64,000 bases of DNA from Cladopsammia gracilis (GCA_022457155.1 JAJGOT010000911.1:1-64000); one strand, 5' to 3'; shown: positions 34,211-45,778, numbered from the stretch's first letter. Program-made: numbers and translations. The notes: generated by a model not told the origin, from the sequence alone.

Positions 34211-35481
34211 TTAAGCGCCTTGAGACAGGTCATACACCACGTGTCTGTTACGATCAATCTCCAAATGATTCTGGAATTCTGCGTACACTATTAAATTGAG
34301 AACTGCAGGGGTCTCAGTACCAAATTTTAAATACTAGTTGACATTTCCGCTGCGGTGAGGAATCAAATGATCTGGATGACCACTTCCTGCTGGTGTTGTG
34401 TCCAAGCAAAACAAACCATACCCCTGCTCCCATTCTTCTCTGTCAATGTCTATTCCGTGACCACAGTTCATATCACCACTGCCTGAGAAAAGTGTGTTGT
34501 AGCCATCGATTTTCTTGCCACCTATCAAGTCGATGCCTGAGTAAGGCATTTCTTCTCCATTGACTGTTAGACGAACAGCATTCAGATCAAACGGCTGGAA
34601 GTTGAATGGGTTCCTCACCAAGTTTCCATTGTAAGCATCGTTCCGCACCATTCCAAATATGATGCATTGGGGGATGAGGCCATTGAATAGATCGGTTTCT
34701 GTGTGATTCAACACACCTCTGGGGATGATCCTAGCATGCGTAGGGGTTCTTGTTAGTGTATAGATTGCAGGAAGCGCTTTCTGACCCGTCATGGTGTTTA
34801 CGTGATCCAATTTAGTGCTGTCTGCCACATGAACGGTACGTACACGGAGCGTGCTTGACGCAATTTGTAACTTGCAATCGTTGGCATCTTCACCACCCAT
34901 CAGAACAAATTCATTGCTGTTTAGATCTATTTTGATTTTGATTTCCAATCCATCCAACAGTAACTTATCATCTCCAGTGGTAAAAGAACCTCTATGTTTT
35001 AGACCCAAATTTCGATCAGCTGAATTATCCACCTCATCCATGTGCCCAGCAGTGTCTTTGTAGTACAACGCTTTTGTCAAGTACGATTTCTTGGCCTGAT
35101 CAGTAAAGTTAAGCAAGGTCTTGATATAAGCATTGTAGGCTTGTGTGTCTGATTGTTTTGTGACAAGGTTTCATTGATCGTGATAGTGAACTGTTTGATG
35201 ATAGAATGAAGAGCGTTGTTGATCAACGTATACTTCTTCCCAGCTCCTGTCTCTCCTCCATTTCGTTTTGTAATTTTCACCACTAACCGTAGTTCTGTCT
35301 TGTTGATATCGATGTAATCTGATAGAGGCTTGATAACAAATTTAATAGGATTGGTCCCGCTTTGAATTGGTTCATAATCCACCCATTTACTTTTAACAAT
35401 GGAGACGTCTGTTACTGGTACTTGGAACAACTGCAAACTGGCGTTTTCACCTGGAGCAGAGCGAGGATGTGCTGAGGTCAT
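34211..35481 (-). pseudogene. Polinton major capsid protein, copy 1
   Basis: About 422 codons. The N-terminal part (35,481 to about 35,100) includes WVDYEPIQSG and LVVKITKRNG; the C-terminal part (34,334-35,116) includes YTLTRTPTHARIIPRG and NPFNFQPFDLNAVRLTVNG. Both are typical of Polinton double-jelly-roll capsid proteins. A one-base loss near 35,168 (GACAAGG, versus GACAAGGG in copy 2) shifts the frame, and a TAG at about 34,331 truncates the last 40 residues. Copy 2 lacks both lesions but has its own. Confidence 0.85.
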
Positions 35482-35570
35482 ATTCAGTCAAAAAAAGTTT
35501 TGAACCTTGACGTTGATGTTCTCGATTTCTTGGTTTGTCTTGAACTGATTGGAGTAGCTTTCCGCTTGCG

Positions 35571-35929
35571 TTAAAGTACTCTTCCTCCACGACCTCGTTG
35601 CGTAATGTCTTGTAAAGCACCTGTCAGAAAGCTTTTACCAGCAGTTTTTGCTCTGGATTTGGCAGCTTTCTTTAAAGGTTGACCATTCATAACGTCTTGA
35701 ACAATTTGCATCCCGGTGTCCAATCCCGTATTGAGCAAACGTTTCCCCACTTTCTTTACGTTGTCTTGAGGCAGGGTGTAGCTGTTCGAAAGAGAGAACG
35801 AAACATTCCCTCTATTCCATTGCCTCCATGACCATAAGGATGTTTTCCATCAAAAATACTAGTATCGCCTTTACCTCGTTGTCCGAAAGGTATGGCTTGT
35901 CGTTGGTAAGGGTAAAATTGATGGTTCAT
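35571..35929 (-). pseudogene. Polinton pVI-like minor capsid protein, copy 1
   Basis: The N-terminal frame is GQRGKGDTSIFDGKH then GNGIEGMFRSLFRTA. After a frame change near 35,770 it continues KKVGKRLLNTGLDTGMQI and KAAKSRAKTAGKSF, ending QRGRGGRVL. The basic amphipathic segment with GKR...GMQIVQDV fits the adenovirus pVI-like minor capsid family of Polintons. The same frameshift is in copy 2, so it predates the duplication. Confidence 0.7.
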
Positions 35930-36081
35930 AGGCAAATACAGCACCAGACGCAAATGATATTAATTGCCCAGTGTCACCTCTTATATTAATCTCCACCGAA
36001 GAGAATATGGATGTACGTAACCCATGGTAGGTAGGTATCTTTTTTTCCTCTGCCACCATCCCACCAGGTTGACAGCGAGGT
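35930..36081 (-). pseudogene. 3' fragment of the second minor structural gene, copy 1
   Basis: Encodes RCQPGGMVAEEKKIPTYH and RGDTGQLISFASG, matching the C-terminus of the gene at 50,943-51,808. A 49-bp stretch near the end is missing compared with copy 2 (50,940-50,990). Truncated by the duplication junction. Confidence 0.75.
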
Positions 36082-36353
36082 ACTCTACTTGAAGCAACTC
36101 GTACTATTGCAACTAGCTTTGCGGTTTTAAAAATCGCTCTCAAAAAACACAGCTAGTAGCTAGAAGCTTGGAAAAAAGTTTACTACAGAGTAAGCGACCA
36201 TCTGAACATCCATACCACAGCCTTTTTAGCTTTAAAAGTATGTTTTTTTTTGGACAAAAGTCATCAGATCTGGTGTTAATTTTAACGCCTAGGAGCCGGC
36301 TGTCACATTCACCGTGCAACTCGTAATTTTCCCATCAATATCACTGATAATGA

Positions 36354-38457
36354 ATGGCATGCAAATGGATCTTGGCTTTTCTAAGCCTCTTGATGCTTAC
36401 TTGTTGTACATTCGGAAGCAAGAAAAAAAAGGTGTATCTGCACCCATTAAATGATGTAACATATGAGACGATTTTGCTGCTAGTCCAAGGGAAATTTAAC
36501 GTGCCCGTGGCAGAACGTACCCGCGAACAAAAGAATGCTGTGGTCCGCTATTGGCGGCAAAGAAACAGATTTCATCTTGGGCCTCAACCTACCCCAACCC
36601 TCTACTTTGATGGCAGAAAAGTGGTACGGGAGACATCCATAGCAAGCCTAGTTGCGAAAACTTTCGACGAGGCAAAATCTGGTGGATGCAAGAAACTGAG
36701 AAATCGAGCCGCAGCTAGCTTCGCAGGACTGAGCGAAATAAATATTTTAAGCGTCACAAACAACGAAGCGAAGTATCGAATACACAGTGTCAAGTTCACC
36801 AATAAAGCTACGCCGAGACCAGTAACCGCCAGTACAATTCAAGCACAGCATCAAATTGAACTGATGGATTTGAGCAAAGAGGCTGTCGATCACAACACGC
36901 GCGTGTACAAATATGTTTTGAGTGTAATGGATATTTTCAGCCGGTATTTGTGGTTGCGGCCGCTGGAAAAAAAGTCAAGCCAACATGTTAGTCGAGCACT
37001 TCAGAAGATTTATAGCGAGCACGGTTCACCAGACCGCCTTCAAAGCGACCGGGGAAAATAATTCGAAGGAAAGGTTAGACCTCTTTGCAAACAGTTAAAA
37101 ATAAAACTAATTAAATCGAGACCCTACCACCCGCAGTCACAGGGAAAGGTTGAGAGATCGCATAGACGACTAAGAAAAAAAATAAAGTACGACCTAGTAT
37201 CCCTAGGCAAAAAGGGGGTAAACTGGGCAGCGAATCTTGAAGACTACAACCGGATTATGAACGAGAAATGTAAATAGGAACTTGACTGGAAATCTCCTTT
37301 CGAAATATATTACGGGCGGAAGTCAAATCAATTAATGAAGGCGTCGTTAGATTGTGTAGATTCTGATGATAACTTCGTTACTAGGGCGCCGAGAAAACGG
37401 GACTTGACCAGTCACTTAAAAAAAGTAAAGAGATCCGACAAAGAGCCAAGCATTACAGCAAGAAGCTAAACGATCGAATGGTGAAGGGCCACAAGCGACG
37501 CCACAAAGCGGAAACGTTCAAAGTAAAAGAACACGTTTTAGTACGGTACAGACCGCAAAAAGGAGGGAAACTCCCACCGAAAAAAAGGTTCATTGTTGTA
37601 GAGACAATAATAAAGAAGAGCCAAAAAAATCCTGATGCATACAAAGTCAAGTTTATGCCTCCAAATTGTTCAGAACACAAAGAAGAATGGTTTTCGGTAG
37701 AAGACATGGCAAGCATTAAGAAACGCCACTCAGCTAGCAAGAACAAGGAACAGCAGAAACTAAAAGAACTTCGACAAAAGATGTATATACCATTAACAGC
37801 CTGCGATCGTTTTCTGGATCGAGACTTTCCCGACATGGATTTGTCTCTTATGTACAATCCACCAGGTGACGGGAATTGTCAATTTGGAGCACTGTCTTTC
37901 TGGTTAAGCCGTCTCGGTTTTCACCGATCAGCAGAGACTGCCCGGGACGAAATTGTGAAGTACCTGACGAGCAATCCAACCAACAGTGAAGGTATGCCTT
38001 TGGAGCTTTTTGCCGGGATGCCCTGGGAGGAATATTTACAGGCAATGGCAAGGAATGGCACCTATGGGGACCAAATAACTTTGCAAGCGGCAGCAGATTT
38101 ATACAATATTGAAATTGTTGTAGTTTCGACCTTAGGACCTGATGCCACAGTGGTGATTTCTCCCTCGTTCAGCTGGGGCATTATGCAGAGAACCACGGTG
38201 AACACTATATATGCGTTGAAGGCAGAGTTTTGCCTTCTGAGGATGAGCAAGAGGAGGGGACAGAAGAAACGGCCGAATGTAATATTTCAAATAGTGGGGA
38301 TTTGAACACATTATCCACTCAGGAGGAGTATGTAGAAGAGGAACAGGAGGTGCTCGAACCAGATCAAAGGCATGTGCAAATTCCTATCCACAGCAACACA
38401 AACAACACAAACAACACCGTGGGGATGGTTTCCATAGGCTCCCGAATGAAACACTAG
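36354..38457 (+). pseudogene. Ginger-type transposase fused to OTU protease, copy 2 (less broken)
   Basis: The first frame (36,354-37,061) runs through integrase motifs QIELMDL, DIFSRYLWL and QSDRGK; it lacks the copy-1 stop but shares the TAA after DRGK. GKVERSHRR with the catalytic Glu follows at about 37,145. A second frame (37,478-38,305) encodes a basic linker (HVLVRYRPQKGGK), similar to the small beta-barrel tail of integrases, then the OTU domain: DGNC at about 37,865-37,880 and, one frame over near 38,190, NHGEHYICVEG with the expected His. An acidic tail follows (SEDEQEEGTEETAE). OTU proteases cleave ubiquitin chains; cleavage of the transposase polyprotein is an alternative. Confidence 0.75.
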
Positions 38458-38801
38458 AAAAAATCATTGTGGAGGCATTATTATCTTCCGGTTTTTCGTG
38501 GCCAAACCACATATGCCAAACATATAATAACCTGTGCAATGTCAGTCTCCGCTTTCAAAACATCACTCGCAGACTGGTCTCGATGCTGCCGAGAATTCAC
38601 CTTCCCAATGGTGGTGAAGTAGGCATCGTCAGCGTCAGAAGCTTAATAAAAAGATTTGGATCCTCAAGTGGTGTCGTGCAGAAGATACGGCACATCGTTG
38701 CCAGTCAAAATTGGGCAAATGCTTGGCTGGAACTGCGATTCCGTGGATTGGGATGGTTTATCATCCAAAACATATTCCGGCGAAACAAAAAAATGAAATA
38801 A
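38430..38801 (+). pseudogene. F-box-like frame following the OTU domain, copy 2
   Basis: Continuous from FHRLPNETLEKIIVEALL through CNVSLRFQNITRRL to PRIHLP, which matches the F-box pattern (LP.E.L..I, then C.VS.RF..I, then R..L). A further 75 residues of unknown fold follow, including LIKRFGSSSGVVQKIRH and WANAWLELRF. It lies one frame away from the OTU tail, so it was either the C-terminus of the same polyprotein before a frameshift or a separate gene. F-boxes recruit targets to SCF ubiquitin ligases. With an OTU upstream this would place two ubiquitin-related modules on one transposon. Confidence 0.55.
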
Positions 38802-39857
38802 GTATTTGCGCGTCTGGAAAAGCAGCATCCATAGTCTACTTGCTGCAGGTGGAAAAGGGAAGCAGCTCCTTGAACTGAAAATAACTAGATAAATGTTCTG
38901 TTTACACAAGAGAGGATGAACTTCCTTTTAGTAGGAACTGATGACGCTATAATTGTTCCTGTTTCATGTTTTACTTCGTTGTTGTTTTTCAAGATTGAAA
39001 TGTACTTTTCGATGCTACTTCTGATTTTTTTCCTTAAGTTCCATGCTTTTGTACCAATACTATATACAAACACTGATTGCGCTATGATGGTGTTCCAAGC
39101 TCGAGGTTATATGTAACTTTGAATTCATGTTCTAGTTAAAAAAGATTAACTTCCATAACTTCATTAAACCGTTTATCGTTTTCCTTTTTGGCGCAGGATT
39201 TCCTGAAGTACAAAGGCTGCAAAATCATATTCCTTAGGTGATTTCGAAAAAAAAAACCTGCAAGGGCTTGTCGGTGGAAAAAATGCATGCAGCAGGAAAG
39301 AGGTAGAAAAAATTATTGCACTGCTGCACTGACAAGAAACAATGTTGCAAAGGAAAAAATATCCTACAGTGCAGTCCAGAAAAAAATAACTTGCTCACAA
39401 AAAACATCCCCCACCCCCCCTCAAGAGAGAAATGGTCGGCCCCTTAATGAATACTGGAACTTAGTAGCAGTTTTAAATGTCATAAAAAAAGCCTTCCCCA
39501 CCTCCTGTGCGGTCCCTGCGGGCGCGAGTCACTTGGTAAACAAAGCACATTAAGGAATGTTCAGTCTACGCTTTCTGGGCTCACTGATCACCGTGTTCCA
39601 ATGCCACAACACACATCAATCGATAAAACTTAGCAAAACAAATCAAAGAAAGCGTCTTTGTCTATGCGCTGCAAAGAGATGAGTTAGTTCGTACATTTTC
39701 CTAGTATTAAACAGCAGTTTGGGAACTTATTACAAAGTGCGACAACGTGTTATTACAAAGTTTGACAGCTTATGTTATTACAAACTGCGATAATTTTTTA
39801 TTATAAAGTGCGACAGCTATTTTATTACAAAGTGCGACAGGTATTACAAAGTGCGAC

Positions 39858-40239
39858 AATGGCTGTTTCTGCCCGAGCATAAACTGGAGTTAATGTCTAG
39901 CTCAATTGAACCTAAAAGCTCTCTGCGGTTGCTAGTGATTTCCCGTTAATCGACCTTTTGTACTTTGTATTGTAACAAGTACTTTTACCCGCGCCCTAAA
40001 GCTCCCTGCTGCTTGCCAGTACTTTCCCGGTAATCGATTCTTTGTACTTTGCATCGTAACACGTACTTTTACCCGCGCTCTATTCTTAACGGCCAATTAG
40101 ATTTCAAGCCTGCACGTGTTCAGAGAGCATCAGCCAATCAGCTTCTCCCTAAACTTGCCGTGTTTACGTTCATGTACATCGGTCGCGGCCGATCTCCCCA
40201 TTCGGCTCAGTTTCACCGCTAAAATCAAGTGTTTATTTC
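39858..40239 (+). repeat. Split direct repeat A1
   Basis: Starts AATGGCTGTTTCTGCCCGAG and matches A2 (45,397-45,778) to GTGTTTATTTCT with few differences. Probably contains the promoter. Confidence 0.9.
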
Positions 40240-40270
40240 TAAAACTTCTACGTTCTTCTTCCGTACTACG

Positions 40271-41476
40271 ATGAGTAATTACGCCCAACTAACGAGCGAA
40301 GTCCTTTGGCTTCTGTGTCAGCAAAAAAGCCTTCCTTTCACGGGCAACAGGCACGTTCTGATCGAGCGCCTCAAGGCAAAACCTAACGCCAAGAGACCAG
40401 CAAATCGCGTAGCCGATCGTGCCCCAGCCACAAGAGGTAAAAGGCGCAAAACATCTTCAACGACAACACGCAAATCGGCGCTTAACCCAACAGGCGACGT
40501 GGATGTTGCCGAAGAGATCCTTCTCGACGAGCCGGTCGAGACAGATACCACCGAAACGACTCCTTCGGCTTCAGAGCCTTCTTCGTCAAAAACGTCTCGC
40601 GAACCCCAGCCTCCGATCACCGTGGACCAAATTACCACTATTGTCTCAGCCATCGTCGAGAGCAAAATGGCCGCCATTTCTCCCGTACCACCACGACAAG
40701 CAAGCCCCGCAACTGTCAACTTTGGAGATCCAAACACCGTCCAGCAGCTTCTAACCTCTCCAACTGGTCCTTCAAATCCCGGCGACATCGCGGCCCGTGT
40801 CGACGAGAAAACTCGGAAAGCAATAGTTAACGGTGAGTACGTTGATTTTGTATCGCTGCTACACGAAAATTCCACTGCCCCCTCCAACATCTATGATTTA
40901 CTTACCTTAACTATTAACGGTGAGTCCTTACCAATCTCATTCCCTAACCAGAGGAGAGCTAAGAAAGTCCCCATCGATTCTTTCGATCGATGGCTGTCGG
41001 CTTTTTCTGTTTTTTCCACCGTCCTGCTATCGGCCTTTCCACATCGGGCTGTGGAAATGTTTGCGTACCTCCATATCATCCAGTCCGCAAACAAAAAATT
41101 CTTGGGTCTCTCCTGGCTGGCGTATGACATCGATTTTAGAAGGAGGGCTGCCCGGGACCCGACCCTATCATGGAGCAAAATACACCCCCAGCTGCACCTA
41201 GAGAAATTTACTGGCCTTTCCCGATCAGCCTGCTTTACCTGCGGTGGAGCTGACCACATGTCTCATGCCTGCCCTTTATCTCCCCGTAGGGATAAGTCAA
41301 GCCCAGTTAGTGACCCCTGCCGTAACTTCCACCGGGGTTTCCCCTGCAACAGGACACCTTGCCCCTACCCACACCGCTGCTCAGTCGACAACTGCGACGA
41401 AGCCCACCCTGCAACCTCACACTCCAGCCAGCGCCATAGCAAGTCTGCAAGGCCAAGTGATCACAAGCACCGATGA
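40271..41476 (+). CDS. Ngaro-like Gag with SAP-like N-terminus and zinc knuckle
   Basis: An intact frame; I chose the ATG at 40,271 (MSNYAQL) because the upstream ATG at 40,229 lies inside repeat A1. Residues of about 5-35 (LTSEVLWLLCQQKSLPF then GNRHVLIERLKA) match the SAP helix-turn-helix DNA-binding motif. Residues 35-80 are basic and 80-130 acidic and Ser/Thr-rich. Near the C-terminus a CFTCGGADHMSHAC zinc knuckle (C-x2-C-x4-H-x4-C) is followed by a Cys/His-rich stretch (CRNFHRGFPCNRTPC). The product should bind element RNA or DNA in a particle. It overlaps the next frame by about 230 bp. Confidence 0.82.
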   Translation: MSNYAQLTSEVLWLLCQQKSLPFTGNRHVLIERLKAKPNAKRPANRVADRAPATRGKRRKTSSTTTRKSALNPTGDVDVAEEILLDEPVETDTTETTPSASEPSSSKTSREPQPPITVDQITTIVSAIVESKMAAISPVPPRQASPATVNFGDPNTVQQLLTSPTGPSNPGDIAARVDEKTRKAIVNGEYVDFVSLLHENSTAPSNIYDLLTLTINGESLPISFPNQRRAKKVPIDSFDRWLSAFSVFSTVLLSAFPHRAVEMFAYLHIIQSANKKFLGLSWLAYDIDFRRRAARDPTLSWSKIHPQLHLEKFTGLSRSACFTCGGADHMSHACPLSPRRDKSSPVSDPCRNFHRGFPCNRTPCPYPHRCSVDNCDEAHPATSHSSQRHSKSARPSDHKHR

Positions 41477-43780
41477 ATTCATTTCTAATCTTAAACCGCA
41501 TACCTCCATTAATGTTGATCTGTTTGAATCTTACCTTGAGGGCCACCCAGACCCACAATTTGTGAATTCCCTTTGCTCTGGTTTACGGGAGGGCTTTCGG
41601 ATAGGCTATTCAGGTCCCCGTACAACCTCATCCTACCCTAACCTACGCTCAGCTTACCTGCACCCAGACATTTTGGAACGAAACCTCTTAACGGAGGTCC
41701 TTAGTGGCCACACCGCAGGCCCCTTCCTATCCCCTCCTTTTTGCAACTTTCGCATCTCCCCATTGGGTCTTGTTCCCAAAAAACACTCAGACAAATGGCG
41801 TACTATTTTCCACCTCTCCTACCCAAAAACCTCAACCTCCAGTATCAATGCCAACATCCCTATTGAGGAATACACTTTACAGTACATTACAATTGACAAT
41901 GCCATCCATCTCCTCCTGTCCCTCGGGAAGGGTGCTTTTATGTCCAAGACAGACATCCAGTCTGCCTTCCCCATAATCCCCATACACCCCCTAGACTGGG
42001 AATTGTTAGGCATGCAATGGAAAGGGCTTTATTTTTTCGACACGGTGCTCCCCTTTGGGCTTCGGAGCGCCCCTTTCCTTTTTAACATGCTCTCTGATGC
42101 TTTGGAGTGGATTATCCGCAACAAGCTCAACATCCTGGGGGTCATGCACATCCTAGATGATTTCTTCATTGCCCTCCCCCCCCCCCCTCGTTCCCAATGT
42201 TCCACAGCCCTATGTCATCTTCTAACATTATTTACCGACCTCGATATCCCTCTCGCCCCGGGTAAGACTTTTTCCTCCTCTACACAACTGGAATTTATGG
42301 GAATCCTTCTGGATTCCTCCCAAATGGAAGCCAGACTCCCGGAAGACAAGCTCTCTAGGCTCCATTCCCTTGTCTCCTCCTGGCAGTTAAAAACCAGCTG
42401 TCGCCTACGCGACTTACAATCACTTATAGGGTCCTTTCAGTTCGCATGCAAAGTGGTGGCACCGGGCCGCCCCTTCCTCCGCCGCATGATTTCCCTAACC
42501 CGTGGCATGTCAAATCCCAACGCCGTTATCCGCCTAAATAAGGAATTCCACAAAGACCTCGATTTGTGGGTACACTTCCTGGCTTCCTGGAATGGGGTTA
42601 ACCTGTTTTTACCCCCTTTTTCCCCCTGTTCTGATTTCGTTCCCCTTTACACCGATGCCTCTGGGTCTATTGGTTATGGAGCATATCTCCACCCCTTTTG
42701 GTTTAACGGTAAATGGCTCTCCCAGCACTGCCTTGCCTCCTCCCCAGATATAAGTATTGCCTGGCAGGAACTTTTTCCCATATACTTAGCTTGTGCCCTG
42801 TGGGGGTCCTTGTGGTGCAATAGGCATGTGCGCTTCTATTGCGACAACCAAGCGGTGGTGTCCATCTCAAGCATGTTAAGGCATGGTCTGTCCTTTGTTC
42901 CTAGACCCCCCGCGAAGAAAATTATGTTTTCTAGTAGAAGTAATGTTCTTTTGGTCTTAACGACCATTAAAAGTGCAAAGCATAACTATTTCATCGTACT
43001 TAAACCTTTTGAGTGTTAACAATTGCCGTCACGTGACTGATGACGTCATAATTAAGGAAAAAAGAGCAATCTGAAACGGGCCGAGGATGGTTCATTGTGG
43101 CGGCCAAAAAACCATGCGATATTTATTGACTTGGTGCATAGATACAATCCGTGTCCTGAATGGAGAAATATCTTCTTTCATTAAGAAGTTATTAAAAGAA
43201 TAAAAGGGTCACGTGACCTATTTTTGAAAATTACTCTTTAACGGCAAATCGCAGTCACCCATTCAGGACAGATTCTTAAAGGGGGAAACCACAGAATTAC
43301 GTTGGTATTTCAATATATACCTATTATATGTCATTTCGGCGGCCCATTTTCACTTTTCTCTTCGCGTAAGAAAACTGTTATAACAGGTCACGTGATGTAA
43401 ACATTCCACACATAAAGTAAACGCTAATTTAAGGACATGAAGTTTTATGTTATTACCAAGTTTGAGGATGTTTATGTATATATTTTTAAAGTAATGACTC
43501 TTGACGGATTTTATGCAAATTAGGCTCTGGGTCATGCCTTAACATGCTTGAGATCATTAACACTAAGAGCTCCAAAATCCCTCGTATCATGGATCTCCTT
43601 AGGCCCATTACCCTTTTCACCCTCCAGCATAATTTCACCCTAACAGCAGTTCACTTAGAGGGCCTCCAGAATGGTGTTGCTGACTCCCTTTCTCGTTTCC
43701 AGATGGAGCGTTTCAGGGAGCTGGCACCAGAAGCCTCGCCTACTCGCTACCCCATCCCGGAATATCTGATCCATATTTAA
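41244..43780 (+). pseudogene. Ngaro-like reverse transcriptase-RNase H, interrupted by a MITE
   Basis: It overlaps gag in another frame, as in many retroelements, so translation by frameshift or reinitiation is likely. Reverse transcriptase motifs are FRISPLGLVPKK, KTDIQSAFP, LPFGLRSAPF and the active site HILDDFF. The RNase H domain shows LYTDASGSIGYGAYL, AWQELFPIYLA and FYCDNQAVV. Coding is interrupted at 42,866 by a 687-bp MITE and resumes at 43,553 (INTKSSKIPRIMDLL, then GVADSLSRFQ, the last RNase H Asp motif). Apart from that insertion the gene is open, so the disruption looks recent. Confidence 0.88.
42866..43552. mobile_element. 687-bp MITE inside the RNase H domain
   Basis: CTCAAGCATGTTAAGGCATG at the left is inverted at the right (CATGCCTTAACATGCTTGAG). 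Removing the insert and one AT (or ATC) restores a continuous reading frame at GTCCATCATT, so the target duplication is 2-3 bp. No transposase frame inside. Confidence 0.8.
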
Positions 43781-44802
43781 CCAACAAAGTTTCTGCTTAC
43801 CTATGGGGCTCCCTGGCACCTTCCACAAAAAGAACCTACGCATCGGGAGAAAAACAATTTATCCTTTTCTGCCTTAAATACGGTCTAATAACACCTGCCA
43901 CCCCCTTGCTCCCAACTAAGGAGGTTACATTGATCTATTTCATATCCCATTTAGCTGAATATGTTAAGTTTCACACTATTAAAGTTTATCTAGCAGCGAT
44001 ACACAATTTACATGTAGAGTTCAACTGCAACCTCAACTTTGCAGCCATGCCTCGCCTCCAAAACACCATCCGTGGGATCAAACGTACCCTGGGCATGTCC
44101 AGACGGAACCGTCAGCCCATTACCCTTTTTATCCTTGAAAAAATTTTCAAACTGCTTGCCCCCAATCATTCGCTTGACGTCGATACCGTTATGCTTTGGG
44201 CCGCCTTTACCTTAGCTTTCTTTGGCTTCTTGAGGTGCAGTGAACTCACATGTAATGGTCAATTCGACCACAACGTACACCTTACCCGTAAGGACATTAC
44301 CTTCTTCCCGAACATCACAAATCCACAACACATTAAAGTCTGCATCAAGAAGTCTAAGACAGACCCGTTCCGGCAAACGTCACTCATCACCATCGCCAAA
44401 CCACAGTCTACGGTGTGTGCAGTGTCTGCAATAAGAGAATTTATTCTACAAACACCAGATTCCACCCCGCAAAGCCCCTTGTTCAAGTTTACCGATGGTA
44501 CCTTTCTCTCACGGCGTACCCTTGCCTCCAACTTACACACCTTGCTTGATCTGTGTGGCCTCCAATCCAAGCGCTACAACACCCACAGCTTCCGAATCGG
44601 TGCAGCAACAACAGCAGCTACCGCTGGCCTGCCATCCTGGCTGATCAAAATACTTGGCCGCTGGCGCTCCGATTCATATGAAAGGTACATTCACCTCCCT
44701 CAAGCTACCATCCTGGAAGTACCATCTACCATGACAACCTACCACCACGACCGCGATCACACCTGCATTGACAACCTCACAACCTTTGATCCATGGCAAT
44801 GA
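43777..44802 (+). CDS. Ngaro-like tyrosine recombinase
   Basis: The frame is open from 43,777 and overlaps the end of the RNase H frame by 4 bp. The first ATG gives 298 residues from 43,906, but homologous sequence (STKRTYASGEKQF) begins earlier. The core-binding domain is followed by catalytic Arg (FFGFLRCSEL), Lys in KVCIKKSK, His-x-x-Arg (THSFRIGAATTAA), the RWRS block (LGRWRSDSYERYI) and the Tyr of YERYI. It should integrate the circular DNA copy without target duplication, which agrees with the empty site in copy 1. The frame is intact, so this enzyme may have been active recently. Confidence 0.88.
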   Translation, partial: LTNKVSAYLWGSLAPSTKRTYASGEKQFILFCLKYGLITPATPLLPTKEVTLIYFISHLAEYVKFHTIKVYLAAIHNLHVEFNCNLNFAAMPRLQNTIRGIKRTLGMSRRNRQPITLFILEKIFKLLAPNHSLDVDTVMLWAAFTLAFFGFLRCSELTCNGQFDHNVHLTRKDITFFPNITNPQHIKVCIKKSKTDPFRQTSLITIAKPQSTVCAVSAIREFILQTPDSTPQSPLFKFTDGTFLSRRTLASNLHTLLDLCGLQSKRYNTHSFRIGAATTAATAGLPSWLIKILGRWRSDSYERYIHLPQATILEVPSTMTTYHHDRDHTCIDNLTTFDPWQ

Positions 44803-45079
44803 TATGGACATAAAAACACTGCTAACATTCCTCTGCGGAACAGAACTTTGAACTCACAGGCTAGGTCTATGCCTGTACAATAGACACTAAGACAATTTTT
44901 TATAATATGGTATTTTATTTCTATTAGTTGTTATAAGAGTGGTAACTATGCGCAAGGAATCCTGCTGAGGCTACTAACAGTATAGCTGCTTCGCACCATC
45001 CTGGGTGGGGTAACCGTTTGCTACCCGGAATCAAACAGCTCTCTTAGCAGCCTCAGTGTGGGAGGATTCTGTTCCAGAA
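44803..45079. other. Non-coding tail between recombinase and B1
   Basis: Includes GCAAGGAATCCTGCTGAGGC and, in inverted order, GCAGCCTCAGTGTGG; possible hairpin or terminator. No gene seen. Confidence 0.5.
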
Positions 45080-45399
45080 TTATGGGGGTAAGCGTTGCTG
45101 GCGACAACCCTTCAGTCCCACACTGAAGCGATGCCTGGGTTGCCTTAGCTTGGGTGATAAACGGTGGTGACGTCCACTTCCCCTTGCTAAGCGACCTTCT
45201 AGGAGCTTGGCATAGGTACACGCTGCTCAGAGTAGCTGTGCTCCATGACACCCATCTCATGGTTTATATGCCACTCGCTGACCGGCTAGCCCCATTGACT
45301 GGCCTCGCACGCGGCAGGCAGCACTTGGGTCCTGGACAACGCTTATCCCCAACCTTCTCCCACAAAATATGTGCCTTTCATTTGTGCGTGGACATTAAT
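45080..45399 (+). repeat. Split direct repeat B1
   Basis: Matches B2 (46,667-46,986) from GTAAGCGTTGCTGGCGACAA to GCGTGGACATTAAT with few differences. Its last three bases AAT are shared with the start of A2. Confidence 0.9.
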
Positions 45400-45778
45400 G
45401 GCTGTTTCTGCCCGAGCATAAACTGGAGTTAATATCTAGCTCAATTGAACCTAAAAGCTCTCTGCGGTTGCTAGTGATTTCCCGTTAATCGACCTTTTGT
45501 ACTTTGTATTGTAACAAGTACTTTTACCCGCGCCCTAAAGCTCCATGCTGCGTGCCAGTGCTTTCCCGGTAATCGATTCTTTGTACTTTGCATTGTAACA
45601 CGTACTTTTACCCGCGCTCTATTCTTAACGGCCAATTAGATTTCAAGCCTGCGCGTGTTCAGAGAGTATCAGCCAATCAGCTTCTCCCTAAACTGGCTGT
45701 GTTTACGTTCATGTACATCGGACGCGGCCGATCTCCCCATTCGGCTCAGTTTCACCGCTAAAGTCAAGTGTTTATTTC
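45397..45778 (+). repeat. Split direct repeat A2
   Basis: Copy of A1, cut at GTGTTTATTTCT by a Penelope-like insertion. Confidence 0.9.

Larger units (their letters stand above)
32286..36081. mobile_element. Polinton left part, duplication copy 1
   Basis: The terminus AGTAGTCTATCCCAGATGAC starts at 32,286, followed by TIR sequence related to the 9-kb element. Minus-strand genes follow: ATPase, protease, major capsid, pVI-like and the start of a minor structural gene, cut at 36,081 by the duplication junction. The gene set and order fit Polinton/Maverick (adintovirus-like) elements. Confidence 0.88.
25734..36084. repeat. 10.35-kb tandem duplication, copy 1
   Basis: This copy runs from the Ginger interior (ACTCTACTTGAAGC at 25,734) to the Polinton pVI/minor structural gene region (GACAGCGAGGTACT at 36,084). 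Copy 2 starts at 36,082 with the same first bases. The shared ACT at the junction (36,082-36,084) is present in both parent sequences, so the join used 3-bp microhomology. Copy 1 alone contains the CACTA-like MITE at 30,265 and the Polinton ATPase and protease. Confidence 0.93.
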
